Shown: in pieces, positions 1 to 9,745 of the stretch
Numbering within the stretch: the stretch's first letter is position 1
Layout of the letters: the number at the start of each line of letters is the position of its first letter
Assembly: GCF_918797505.1 (NCBI RefSeq)
Contig: NC_092793.1
Span: forward strand, 64,723,660 to 64,787,659
Reading direction: 5' to 3'
Length of the DNA: 64,000 bases
Source: Bemisia tabaci
Lineage: Eukaryota > Arthropoda > Insecta > Hemiptera > Aleyrodidae
The notes under the pieces: generated by a model
What the model saw: the letters and a program-made list of their open reading frames with translations, nothing else
Told to the model about the DNA's origin: nothing
Databases searched by the model: none
Made by a program: the position numbers and the translations under genes

Positions 1-562
1 TACATTTATTAAGTTGCGACTTCTGGTTCGTGAGATATGGCGGTAGTTTCCTGCGGCTAGGAAAGTCAAATCTTGCGAGAAATCACGTTTTTTCAACAAA
101 ATCTGTAATTATCTTAAAAACGGCGAGTCTGAGGCAAAAAAGTGTTCTTACCGGAATGAAAGAGCATAAAATTTCCATGCTACGAATGCTTATAAATTCA
201 CCAGGGGGTCCGCCCCCGGAGCGCTATGCGGTCCGAACCAACGGCGGCTACTACGCGGTGAGGCTCGGCTTGGCCGCGCCATGAATTGTTGCGGTCCAAG
301 ATGAAACGGCTTCACTTTTTTGGTAGATTTACCGCGAGGGTATGTCATATTATCCATTTAAATATGTGCTAATTTCCTTTCATCATGAACCCCCCCCCCC
401 TCCCCCTTTAGGTCATGCATAAAGTATAGTTAATAAATGTCAATGGTCGCGCTTGAAGATAATGTTATTATTTTAGGCTTTCTTATTCAAATTAAATTTG
501 TCAACAAATCCTCTTTTTTCAAAGTAACTAAAAGGAAATGAATTAATACAAAATATAGAAAG
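1..562 (+). repeat. Left terminal inverted repeat of the fold-back element
   Basis: Mate of 2191-2752. It contains a GC-rich hairpin cluster at about 200-285 in an AT-rich arm. Short open frames inside it, such as 30-284, recur as mirror images in the other arm (2493-2723) and have no protein features, so they are not genes. Confidence 0.9.
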
Positions 563-2150
563 AGGGAGTCTAAATTCATCTTCTGCTTCCTCTTCGATCA
601 GTGTTTCTGCTTGATTGCTGCATCCCAAGCCGGAACAATGTAGACAAAAGTCACTGCATGGTACACCAGCTCTCTTACAATAGCAGCGGGCACTACAGCT
701 TTTCGAACATGTACATGAGATGATTTGTAAAAGTTCTTGGGGGGGAGGGGGGGGGGGTCAGGCGGGTTGAGCATAGGCACAAGGAGAAGCCTGAGTTCCG
801 AAGATTTCCACCCCCATTCCTTGGGATTCCGTTTTCTTCCTCTCCAGAGTTGAACTTGATAATATACACGTAAGAAGTGTTGTTTGCACGCATCTGAAGT
901 TGGAGGCAACGTTTGCAGTTTCACCTCAGTTTTTGCCTTGCCAAAGCACGATTAAAACATTGAAATCTGCTGAAATCTGCATTTGTTCAAAGCAGTAGGT
1001 AACTGATTTTTCAGCACCATACAGCAAAAGAACGAGTTGCTCACCCGCTTGACAAAGCTCATCTTGAGTGCAGTCGGTTTCATCAAATTTCTCAGCAATA
1101 CAAGAGACTTCGCCACATTTTTCTAACAGTTTAATAAATTTGCCTTTGCCCTTGCCACGAAATGCTGAAGTAGTATCACATCCACTGACGACATAGATAA
1201 ACAGAATGCTCTTCTTCTAATTTACGTTCGATGTTCGCAATCGATTTGAGCTAAAAATTTGGGCTGCATATTTGCCCTTATACCTGGTTTGAGTGATAGG
1301 ATGTCGCTTGATGCAGGCGTCAAAGCTATCATTAGAACAAGGAGGTCAATGTCTTCACCAACGATTAGAGTACCTATATTGAGAGAGTATGGCCACCGGT
1401 GTTACCACCTCTGATTGGCTCTGGCTCAGCCATCATAGGCTGAATGGAGCCCTTAGGACCCAAAAATGGCGGACGCCATAAATTAATGTGATGCAAAATG
1501 ACTCAAATTGTAGTTTTCTTTGCTTATCGTAACGAGAAATTTACCCAAATGCACTATTGCGATTCTTTGCATATTTTTAAGGCTAATCGTGTGCAATTTT
1601 TGAGAAAAATTATCTTGGATGTAGTAAGGTTGGCAGCAAGTGTGGTTGGTGAAAACAGTCAAAAGTTGGCAATGACCCCCCTCCTATCCACAAAAACCAA
1701 AACAAAGCGCCGCCATTTTTGGGTCCTAAAAGTCTCTCCATGGGGCCCAGTGGCCATACTCTCTCAATATAGGTAGGTACTCTACCAACGATAACAACTT
1801 GTTTCTTCGTTCCTCTCGGCAGACTGATAGCCTCATTTACGATGAGAGTATCCGCATCGTCCTCTGCTTGAGATACTTTAACTTGACTCCCTGTGGTAAA
1901 GTGTTTCGATAACAAGCGAATTAAACGCGCATCATTCTTTTCATTATAGATAGAAGCAAGTCCTGGGCCACGGATATGGGAGTGTCCTCAAAAAGAATTA
2001 AGGCAGGACATTTCTTAAAGCTATAACGTCGTCACCTTTCGACGCTTTTTGTAGAATCTGTTGCGCTTTTTGTTCGTATCCATCAAAAACAATTGAACCT
2101 TCAAGACCATCATGCTTTTCAACATATAGATATTAATAAACGATTCCACC
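563..2150 (-). pseudogene. Decayed FEN1/XPG-like (PIN-fold) nuclease-like protein with Cys-rich tail
   Basis: Read on the minus strand, pieces of one protein can be followed from about 2145 down to 570. The order is: a stretch with VFDGY (about 2080); an acidic EDDADTLIVNEA segment (about 1840-1870); VVIVG then EDIDLLVL, separated only by the inserted miniature element; a GCDTTSAFRGKGKGK motif (about 1130-1180); and a terminal Cys-rich module with about ten Cys (about 610-735, CTCSKSCSARCYCK then CSDFC, HCSGLGCS). Acidic DxD-type residues plus GCDTTSA are, to my knowledge, typical of FEN1/XPG-like domains in transposon-linked animal proteins. Several stops and frameshifts (for example near 2000 and 940) make it non-functional. 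It fills the space between the two terminal repeats, so it is probably the element's former gene rather than a host gene. The family assignment rests on motifs only. Confidence 0.6.
1366..1784. mobile_element. hAT-type miniature element, copy 1 (419 bp)
   Basis: The ends are inverted copies beginning tagagtacctatattgaga; the right end has an extra ggta. An 8-bp direct duplication ccaacgat flanks it exactly (1358-1365 and 1785-1792). The 5-base tip TAGAG fits the YARNG rule of hAT elements, and 8-bp duplications are typical of hAT. It interrupts the nuclease-like pseudogene between VVIVG and EDID. A second copy lies in the opposite orientation at 31277-31684. No transposase coding is present. 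Confidence 0.92.
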
Positions 2151-2190
2151 GCTTAAGGTAATAAACGAAGAAATTCTTGTCTTATTCCTA

Positions 2191-2752
2191 TTTCTATATT
2201 TTGTATTAATTCATTTCCTTTTAGTTACTTTGAAAAAAGAGGATTTGTTGACAAATTTAATTTGAATAAGAAAGCCTAAAATAATAACATTATCTTCAAG
2301 CGCGACCGTTGACATTTATTAACTATACTTTATGCATGACCTAAAGGGGGAGGGGGGGGGGGGGTTCATGATGAAAGGAAATTAGCACATATTTAAATGG
2401 ATAATATGACATACCCTCGCGGTAAATCTACCAAAAAAGTGAAGCCGTTTCATCTTGGACCGCAACAATTCATGGCGCGGCCAAGCCGAGCCTCACCGCG
2501 TAGTAGCCGCCGTTGGTTCGGACCGCATTGCGCTCCGGGGGCGGACCCCCTGTGAATTTATAAGCATTCGTAGCATGGAAATTTTATGCTCTTTCATTCC
2601 GGTAAGAACACTTTTTTGCCTCAGACTCGCCGTTTTTAAGATAATTACAGATTTTGTTGAAAAAACGTGATTTCTCGCAAGATTTGACTTTCCTAGCCGC
2701 AGGAAACTACCGCCATATCTCACGAACCAGAAGTCGCAACTTAATAAATGTA
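2191..2752 (-). repeat. Right terminal inverted repeat of the fold-back element
   Basis: Reverse complement of 1-562. It ends at gtcgcaacttaataaatgta, after which the sequence becomes unrelated to anything visible on the left side. Confidence 0.9.
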
Positions 2753-3429
2753 TAGTGTTTCTAATAGGAAATTTTATGATCTTTTTAAAAGGTTCAGTGA
2801 CATTTTTCCGTAGGATCGATATTTTTCAAGATATAAGCTAAAAACCGGTCGCCGGCGGCGTATTTTGGCCCCCCGCCCCCCTTTTTTCAAGATGGCGGCC
2901 TTAGCGGACGGCCGATTTTGGTAAACTTTTGATATGTTGTTCTGGTAGCCTAATGCAACATGTTTCCGCAAAAAAACCTTCTATATATAGATTTTCCCAG
3001 AAAAATGCTAGATTGACTGGACTATCTCGAAACCGAAAATTTTTACAAGTCCGAAAATCCGAATTTTTTTGCACAATCTGGCAACACTGTACGGAAAAAT
3101 CAACTAATTTCTTGCCCCATCTGGCAACACTGTAAAGTGCAATGTTGCAAAATTTCACCAATAAATAAATCATTTATTTACATGCACCACGCGGCAACGC
3201 TGCTCGCCATCTTGAAAAATACACCATTGCATAACCCGAAAAATGAAGGGGCATTAATACACGATTGCATAACCCGCATATTGAAGGGGCAACATGCAAT
3301 ACTTTCTTTTTACAGCGTTGCCATATTGAACAATAATCCCTATACAACGCTGTAATTTAATTCCTATTTTTCTGCACAATCATGCAACGCTGTTGGATAA
3401 TTTACTGGCCTAAGATTCTCATTTTCTCC
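2753..3429. other. Intergenic AT-rich stretch with scattered gcaacactgt-like words
   Basis: I see no gene. The word ctggcaacactgta occurs near 3079 and 3121, with related forms gcaacgctg near 3191, 3345 and 3383 and an inverted form near 3314. A short direct repeat (attgcataacccg ... tgaaggggca) occurs twice, at about 3227 and 3264. The remainder is unremarkable. Confidence 0.5.
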
Positions 3430-4391
3430 CTACTAATGTTAAGACGAAGACAACGTACAAGAGGCTGATCCTGCGTCAGTTCTTTACGCAGACGATCCAG
3501 TGGAACAGCGAAACATTGGACCGGAATTACCCATTGATGAAGGCATCGTTCCAGCGGAGCAACATGATGAGTGAGCATGAGCAACTGCTACTGCTGACGA
3601 GAACGTTATGAAACCTGATACGCTGGAGGTTGCATTTATTGCCGAAATAATCAAATGGAAAGGAGTCAGCCCGAATTTTAGACAGTCACTGCCGAAACTT
3701 CCTTACACTCCTACATTATTCGCGTGTATTGAGAGGATGAACCGATTTATACCAACACACATTCGTGAAGAATGAACGCTAGAGGAGGTTCATTGCATCA
3801 TCAATTGTGCAGCTCAAGCGATAACACAAGGGTTCATTGCATCATCTATTGTGCAGCTAAGGCGATAACACAAGCCGTTAAAGGCCCCACTAAGCTTGAG
3901 CGTGGGGAAATTAAAGTGAATGCACCAAGATGGCAACTTAGGATTGAAAGGAAAGTGGCTAGCCTAAGCCAGGAGATTGGGAGAGTCGCCCAGTGTGTCA
4001 AGGGGAATGCTTCTAAGAAGGTAAGGGCGAAGATGGCCCATGTGAGTAGGGAAAATCTTTTAACCCATCCTGATACACTGAAGCAGAAGTTAAAAGTTCA
4101 AGCTACTCGACTCAGAAGATATAAAAAATCATACCAGCGCCACTTAGATAACGTTCTGTTTCGGCGGAATGAGAGAGCCTTCTATCGGAGGATGGGGAAC
4201 GCCGCGGATGTGAGAGACGCACCCGAAGAAGTACCATCGAGTGATGCTGTAACGCGATTTTGGCGATCCATCTGGTCAGAAGCGAAGGAGCATAACAACA
4301 CAGCTCCTTAGATTGAACAGGAAGCAGTGCGTAATGCCCACATTACACATGAAGGTGAGGTTGAAATCACCAAGGAAGATGTGCGGAGAGC
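3430..4391 (+). pseudogene. R4/Dong-like LINE fragment (region upstream of reverse transcriptase)
   Basis: Translated pieces match, segment by segment, the part of the neighbouring element that precedes its reverse transcriptase. Examples are LTHPDTLKQKLKVQATRLRR with FYRRM, VTRFWRSIWSEAKEHNN, and then EVEITKEDVRRA after an in-frame stop at 4309-4311. The second element has LLKQKLQVQAAKLKRYQKSN, FYRSL, TRDFWQDIWSKPVNHNN and ISEADVEGAL at the same places. Further upstream, codons around 3610-3770 give a Pro/Arg-rich segment ending near FIPTHIREE. A 44-bp tandem duplication shifts the frame. The fragment stops exactly at a TAA repeat, with the rest of the gene absent, so it is a dead remnant. 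Confidence 0.75.
3787..3874 (+). repeat. 44-bp tandem duplication inside the LINE fragment
   Basis: 3787-3830 and 3831-3874 are near-identical (ggttcattgcatcatc ... gataacacaa), differing at a few bases. The unit is not a multiple of three, so it moves the coding frame: the first copy encodes VHCIINCAAQAITQ in one frame and the second encodes VHCIIYCAAKAITQ in another. Confidence 0.9.
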
Positions 4392-4413
4392 ATAATAATA
4401 ATAATAATAATAA
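4392..4413 (+). repeat. (TAA)n junction between two R4/Dong-like pieces
   Basis: A run of seven to eight TAA units joins the truncated fragment at 3430-4391 to the 5'-truncated element beginning at 4414. The neighbouring element's 3' end carries the same repeat. This agrees with the known preference of Dong elements for TAA repeats. Confidence 0.85.
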
Positions 4414-5028
4414 AACGAAACCCAGGAAGTAACGCCCGCAAGTAATCAGCCACCCGCAGTCGTAGTGATAGCCGCACCTACAACTCTTCCCGTTCCAGGA
4501 CGAAGGCGAACCAAGTGGACCAAAGAAATGAACGAGCACATAGTGCGCTGCTACTTCGAAATCACTCGGAACGAAACTACTGACCTACCCTATAGTGGAG
4601 ATTTGCATAGGATGGTGCTTGAAAGGTTCCCTGAACTGAGGAGCAAGTCGATTCAGAACATATTGGACCAAAGGAGATCAATTTTTGCCAATAAACTTCT
4701 CCTTGAGGCTGACATAAATCGAATCAAGAGGGAGGTCGCCAACAAGCTGCAGCTTCTAGAAACGGAGAGAATGGAGCAAGGATATTTGAGAGATGCTACT
4801 CAAGTAGTGGCTAGTGCGGAGAGCTCGGCAGGATCCAGAAGAGTAGAGATACGTGCTGCATTTGCGCAGAAAAGAGCAAGGGCTGAAAATCCAACCAGTC
4901 CGTCTCCCAAAGCCACAGAAGTGTTTGACAAGTTCCTGTCACAGTTCAAGCATCTAGAGCCTGCGAGTAGACCCAGACAGGCATTTGAAGCGCCTCATGA
5001 GGTTATGCTGTACAGCATCGACTCGTAG
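4414..5028 (+). pseudogene. R4/Dong-like ORF, N-terminal Myb/SANT-like part
   Basis: The frame is open from the TAA repeat at 4414 (Asn-Glu-Thr-Gln) to the stop at 5026-5028. A GTG at 4465 is available, but no natural start is implied because the element is 5'-truncated. After a Pro-rich leader comes RRTKWTKEMNEHIVRCYFEI, followed by LHRMVLERFPELRSKSIQN and DQRRSIF. This is a Trp-containing helix pattern like a Myb/SANT-type DNA-binding domain, presumably used for target recognition by the retrotransposon protein. A basic, coiled-coil-like stretch (INRIKREVANKLQLLE) follows. The early stop separates it from the polymerase part, which begins at 5637 in another frame. Confidence 0.7.
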
Positions 5029-5636
5029 CTTCAGCATCAATGCCGTATGCCCAGGTAGCGGCCGTTCGGGCATACGGCTCCGAGCCTGATGCGCTCAACC
5101 TGCCGGCCGCCGGCTTCGGGCATTGAAGCCCGATGCTGGAGAGTCGACCGAGTCAGCCTCAAGCGCTGATGCTGAGGTTTGATGCTTGCTCAGGGACCAA
5201 CATGGGCCTCAGCCTCTGAGGCCGGACCGTCGGCTTGCGGCCCGATACGGCCTCAATTTTCGGACCCGCCACCCAGCTTAATTACCGACGGGGCTGTTCC
5301 AGAAGACCGCGACCCTCGGGCTCGTCGATGAATTCGCGGAACACCCCTTTGTTTACGTTTCCCATTGGCGCGGTGGCCCACGCCGGGGCGCTGGCGTCCG
5401 ACGCGTCTGCTAATTGAAGCCGCTAATTTTGATGCTGGACTCAGCATCAAAACTGATGCAGCATCAGAAAAGGAGCCGGGAGTCGGCTTCACCAGGTGAA
5501 GCCGCCTCAACGGCAAATGCGCTCCCCCGGCGCACTGATCGAAGCGGCATGAAAGTCCGCGCCGGGCCTCCGCCTCGCGCGCCGATGCGGCTCCGTTTAT
5601 GATGCTCCCTCAAACCTCAGCTCTAAATCCCTGGAC
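5029..5636 (+). other. GC-rich degenerate linker of the LINE ORF
   Basis: A sudden GC-rich block repeats words such as gatgctg, cttcgggcat and gcctca. Scraps of reading frame (GPSACGPIRPQFSDPPP near 5220) suggest a decayed low-complexity linker between the DNA-binding and polymerase regions. No separate gene is supported. Confidence 0.45.
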
Positions 5637-7012
5637 CCAGACTCCCACGACTTTTCAATAAGCCGTTTACCGAAAAAATCATAGCTGAAATCAATGGCAT
5701 ACTAAGGAGCATCATTACTAGTGAAACGTCACTGCAAGAATTGCATACACTGCTTTTCGTAGGAGCTGCGACAATTCTGTTCCTCAATCACCAGATAATC
5801 AATGGATTTCAAGAAGGCAACGGTCGTGGCAAAAAGAATAGGAGACCAGCGTGGGAAGCCAGGATACAGAAGACAATCAAAGGCCTAAGGAAGGATACAG
5901 GCATTCTCACCGAGTACTTGAGGCCACACCCAAGCAAAAAAGTCGAAAAGATGGGTAAAAAACTTCTTGAAAAGCTCAGGAGCGAGGATAATCCCACCGA
6001 AACAGATGTGTTAGATCTTCTTAAACAAAAATTACAAGTTCAAGCAGCGAAGCTAAAGAGGTACCAAAAGAGCAACATGCGCCGGGAACAAAATGGGTTA
6101 TTCAAGAGAAGCCAAAGTGCATTTTACAGGAGTCTGCAGCATAAAGGAGCAGATGAAAACATAGGGCACGACAAAACGCCTAGCATTGAAATCACCAGGG
6201 ATTTCTGGCAAGATATATGGAGCAAGCCAGTCAACCATAACAATAACGCAGAGTGGTTAGAGGAAGTTAAGTCCAAAGTTAACATCAAGGATGAAATGAC
6301 AGAGCAAACGATAAGCGAAGCAGATGTTGAGGGAGCCCTTAAAAAGATGCTGAACTGGAAAGCCCCTGGCCCCGACAAGCTCCAAAATTTCTGGTTGAAA
6401 TCCTTCAAATCAGCGCACCAGCAACTTGCTCGGTGTTTTGGAAAAATCCTTCAATGCCCGGAAGAGCTGCCAGCATTCCTAACAACTGGAATCACATTTT
6501 TAATACCCAAAATGAAGCGGTACTCAGATGACCCTGCAAAGTATCGGCCGATCACCTGCCTTCCCACAGTTTACAAGCTGTTAACGTCTGTAATTTCAGA
6601 GAAGATCTACAAACATCTTGAGCAGAATAAGTTACTAGACGAAGAGCAGAAAGGATGTCGTAAAGGTTCAAGAGGGTGCAAAGAACAACTAACAATTGAT
6701 GCAGTAATTACTAAGACCGCTATCAACACAAAGGCACCTCTTTTCACAGTCTATATTGATTACCAAAAGGCATTTGATAGCATCCCCCACTCCTGGTTGC
6801 TAGAGGTCCTTGAAATTTACGGTATCAATCCGAAACTTATACAGTTCTTAGCACAGACTATGAGAAGCTGGAAAACCGAGCTCTGTCTAAACACACCCGG
6901 CCAACAGCTAAAAATAGGGATGATTGACATCAGGCGCGGCATCTTCCAGGGGGACTCTCTGAGTCCCCTGTGGTTCTGCTTAGCCTTGAGTCCACTGACA
7001 AAGTTGCTCTGA
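5637..7012 (+). pseudogene. R4/Dong-like reverse transcriptase, N-terminal half
   Basis: The frame is open from 5637 (after a TAA stop) to TGA at 7010-7012. It starts with GPRLPRL, the remnant of a conserved pre-RT segment. Reverse transcriptase motifs follow in order: NWKAPGPDKLQNFWLK (about 6355), YRPITCLPTVYKLLTSVISE (about 6541), QKGCRKGSRGCKEQLTIDAV, VYIDYQKAFDSIPHSWLLEV (motif A, catalytic Asp, about 6750), and IRRGIFQGDSLSPLWFCLAL (motif B, about 6930). Translation stops just before the YxDD motif, which lies in another frame. The protein would copy RNA by target-primed reverse transcription. The frameshift at about 7000 makes this copy inactive. Confidence 0.85.
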
Positions 7013-8562
7013 GGGTGGGGTGCAATTACGGAGATTGCAATATATCACACTTGTGGTACATGGATGATTTGAAATTGTTCTCCAGTCAGAAAGAGAACCT
7101 TCACTCGATGTTAAATATAGTAGGAGAATTCAGTAGCGACATCCAGATGAAGTTCGGGCTCGATAAGTGTAAAATAAGCAGCATAGTCAAAGGTGTTTGG
7201 TCAGCTCACGAAGGTTATGAACCTGCGGGACAAGAAGGGAAAATAGAAGGTATGCTTGAGAATGATCAGTATAAGTACCTGGGGTACTTGCAAGCGAGAG
7301 GAATCCAGCATAAAGATGCAAAACAACAAGTTTCTGATGATTATAAGCGAAGACTCAGGTCAATACTAAAATCTGAATTGTCCGCACGTAATACAGCGCT
7401 CGCGATCAATACGTATGCTACCTCACTGTTGACCTACACATTTGGCATTCTCAATTGGTCCAAAACTGAGCTCAACGCCCTGGACATTGCAACGAGGAGG
7501 GAATTCCGGAAGTATCGTGCCCATCACCCTAGAAATTGTGTTGAAAGGTTCCACTTGCCGCGAGCGGAAGGGGGCAGGGGGATCCCAAGTGCGATGCGCA
7601 GACATCATCAACAAGTTCAAAATCAAAGGAAGTACTTTCTTGACAAAGCCAAAGAAAGCAAGTTGCATCAGGCCATCGCCATCGTGCGTGCGGATAAAAA
7701 CATCACGCCTCTGAATTTGAATGATCATACCTTCAACCCAGTAGAAACGCTCCCAACCACAGAACAAACAATCGGGCAGTGGAAGGCTAAGCCTCTTCAT
7801 GGACGGTACATTAAAAGACTCCATGAAGACGCAGATATAGATGCTAAAGCTTCGCAATCATGGTTGCACTCAGGAGGTTTATTCGTTGAAACAGAAGGGT
7901 TCATAGCTGCCATTCACGATCAAGTAGTTCCGACAAAATCATATCAAAAGCGGATAATGAAAGTGAGGGTCGACAACGTCATGTGTCGTATTTGCGGAGC
8001 GAAAGAGGAAACCCTCAACCATTTATTAGCTGGATATTCCAACTTGGCACCAAAGCAATACCTTGAGCGGCATAATTCTGTGGCAAAGATAATTTATCAA
8101 GAGCTGGCTAAAGAACACCTCAACGAAACGGACATGAAACCTTACTATGAGTTCGAACCTCCCCAGGTGAAAGAAAATGATATATGCCGCCTCTATTGGA
8201 ACAGGAAGATTCGCACCCATAGAACCATTCCTAATAACATCCCAGACATAGTGCTCACAATGAAGGATGCCAAAATTGCTTTTATAATCGATGTAGCTGT
8301 GCCGTCGGCAGTGAATATCCAGTGCGCTTATGCTGAGAAGATAAGCAAGTACATGCCTTTGGCAGACGAAATCAAGTGCCTCTGGAAATTGGACAAAGTA
8401 ATAATTGTGCCAATTATTATTGGAGCAACGGGGGAGATTCCTGTGAAGTTGTTTGATAGTCTTAGGAAGATCAACCTTAGAGAGAAGCTGTATCAACAAT
8501 TGCAGAAAGCAGCTTTGCTAGGGAGCTGCAGGATTGTGAGGCGAGTTCTGGGTGATGGATAG
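6970..8562 (+). pseudogene. R4/Dong-like reverse transcriptase C-terminus, zinc knuckle and restriction-like endonuclease
   Basis: This continues the same protein one frame over. SHLWYMDDLKLF (about 7050) is the catalytic YxDD box. NDQYKYLGYLQARGIQHKD and the thumb region follow. A Cys/His cluster CRICGAKEETLNHLL ... RH lies near 7985-8075; where related elements have a third Cys (HLLAGC) this copy has Tyr. The endonuclease region has PDIVLTMKDAKIAFIIDVAV (PD...D core of the PD-(D/E)XK fold, about 8240-8300), then KY and VPIIIGATGE, and ends ILVG-like RIVRRVLGDG before the stop at 8560-8562. The GTG at 6970 only marks where the frame opens and is not a real start. It is broken by the frameshift and probably by the lost Cys. 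Confidence 0.85.
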
Positions 8563-8615
8563 TTACCACCAACCGATAGATTAACCTGCATTTTAAACTT
8601 CAACTTTTAATTTCT

Positions 8616-8795
8616 ACCTCAATTTTAAAGTTTTAACTCCAATTTTAAAGTTTTAACCCCAATTTTAAGTTTTTTACTCCAATTTTAAAGTTTTAGTCCC
8701 AATTTTAAATTTGGAACTTCAATTTTAAAGTTTTAATACCAATTTTAAAGTTTTAATCCCAATTTTAAATTTTTACTTCAATTTTAAATTCAAGG
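8616..8795 (+). repeat. About 23-bp minisatellite in the LINE 3' UTR
   Basis: Seven to eight imperfect units of caattttaaagttttaaycc lie in the 3' UTR, between the ORF stop and the TAA tail. Units differ by small changes (agtttt, aatttt, tttttt). 3' repeats of this sort can be part of the RNA recognised by the LINE protein, which is inference. Confidence 0.9.
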
Positions 8796-8870
8796 ACTCT
8801 CCTTTGCATTGAATTGCCGGGGGAGGACTAAATATCTGCCGGCCTCGAGCTGTGAATTGAGATACGAGAA

Positions 8871-8891
8871 CATAATAATAATAATAATAAT
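8871..8891 (+). repeat. (TAA)n tail/junction between LINE pieces
   Basis: Six to seven TAA units close the 3' end of the 4414-8871 element. Immediately after them begins a 5'-truncated 3' UTR of a second R4/Dong-like family. Confidence 0.85.
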
Positions 8892-9161
8892 GTTCCCACA
8901 CACCAAAAACCCCTCTACCACCTCAGGAAAGAAACCTTTAGGCAGGCGTCCTCCAGACACCTACCCTGCCTCGGTTCCTAAAACAGGTATCCTTGTCCGG
9001 GACGAGCCATCCCCCAAGGGGGAGTGAAACAATCACCACCCGGCCACCCAAACCACAAACAGCCCTCGTACCTAGGAGCATTGTTTGCCCCTGTGTGAGG
9101 GCTTAAAGCAACCCAGCAAAGCTGATGACAGTAGTGAACAATGAGTAATAATAATAATGAG
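8892..9161 (+). mobile_element. 5'-truncated R4/Dong-like LINE, 3' UTR only (family 2)
   Basis: From gttcccacacaccaaaaac to gagtaataataataat, this is closely similar to the reverse complement of 61036-61320, the 3' UTR of the minus-strand LINE. It carries no coding sequence. It begins right after one TAA tract and ends with another (9149-9161), as expected for an insertion of a truncated cDNA into a TAA repeat. Confidence 0.88.
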
Positions 9162-9538
9162 AAAGTAAGATCTTCGCCTTTTTGGCCACGGACGCCATCT
9201 TGGATTTTGGAATTATACAAATCTGACCAAAAATTCGAGTTTCCCGTCGAAAAGTGCCCATGGATACACAGTTTCACAAAAATCCGTCGAGACATACTCT
9301 CTAAAACCTGAAATTTCGTCTATAATGCTGTGACGTCACGCGACAGGATTGAACCTATTCGACGCGGTGCGCGTGAACAACCTCGTATGTGCAATGCATT
9401 AGTATAGGGAGAAACAACTTTTCTTTTTCTTCGGCTGCAGCGGCATTTATTCCTTTTGATTTTTCAGGTATTTAAAGTTGTTTCTTAGCTTCATTCTTGC
9501 CAAGTTTTTTTTAGATATGTGGAGTTTAGCCCTAAGCC
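9162..9538. other. No recognised feature
   Basis: This stretch contains a gacgtcac-type word near 9335 and a T-rich run. I see no gene, and no repeat mate elsewhere in the window. Confidence 0.4.
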
Positions 9539-9745
9539 TTTTCGAGAAAAATGGGAAAATTCGCGGGGAAGTCGGTATTCTGAGAAATTTTGGGGGGTTT
9601 AGGGGGGCTTACTCTCCCCTACCACGATAGAATTCGCGTATACAAGAAAAATCTTAATCTACTAGTCGAGAGCTTCAAGAAAATCACCATCTTCAAAATT
9701 CCCACCGGGGGGGGGGGGGTTACCCCTTACTGGCCCACGGTCTAC
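9539..9745 (+). repeat. Solo fragment of the arm of the 3-kb palindromic element
   Basis: It aligns from tgtggagttttagccctaa to ggcccacggtcta with 26774-27019, the outer right part of the palindrome at 24001-27019. It keeps the same order of words (accacgataraattcgcg, cttcaagaaaatcaccatct) but diverges at scattered bases and in poly-G length. Only one arm end is present, so this is a remnant or a one-armed copy. Confidence 0.85.

Larger units (their letters stand above)
1..2752. mobile_element. Fold-back DNA element with 562-bp terminal inverted repeats
   Basis: Bases 1-562 and 2191-2752 are reverse complements of each other with only a few differences, mainly in the length of a poly-C/poly-G run (about 390-410 versus 2346-2364). 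The tips read tacatttattaagttgcgac. The middle (563-2190) holds a decayed minus-strand gene, which is interrupted by a separate hAT-type miniature element at 1366-1784. Because the left arm begins exactly at the window edge, the true left end and any target duplication cannot be seen, so the element may extend further left. The superfamily is not established. Long TIRs around an XPG/FEN1-like gene recall Academ-type elements, but this is inference only. Confidence 0.85.
4414..8871 (+). mobile_element. R4/Dong-like non-LTR retrotransposon, 5'-truncated and mutated
   Basis: A single former ORF can be followed from 4414 to 8562 as a Myb-like region, a degenerate linker, reverse transcriptase, a zinc knuckle and a restriction-like endonuclease, then a 3' UTR with a 23-bp minisatellite and a (TAA) tail at 8871-8891. 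The order with a C-terminal endonuclease is that of the R2/R4/NeSL group. TAA repeats at both ends point to the R4/Dong clade. It has a stop at 5026-5028, a degenerate GC-rich middle and a frameshift near 7000, so it is not functional as it stands. Confidence 0.85.

Noticed and set aside
30..284. Open frame repeated at 2493-2723 (-)
   Set aside because: It lies wholly in the terminal inverted repeat; the two frames agree because the arms do. No domain features.
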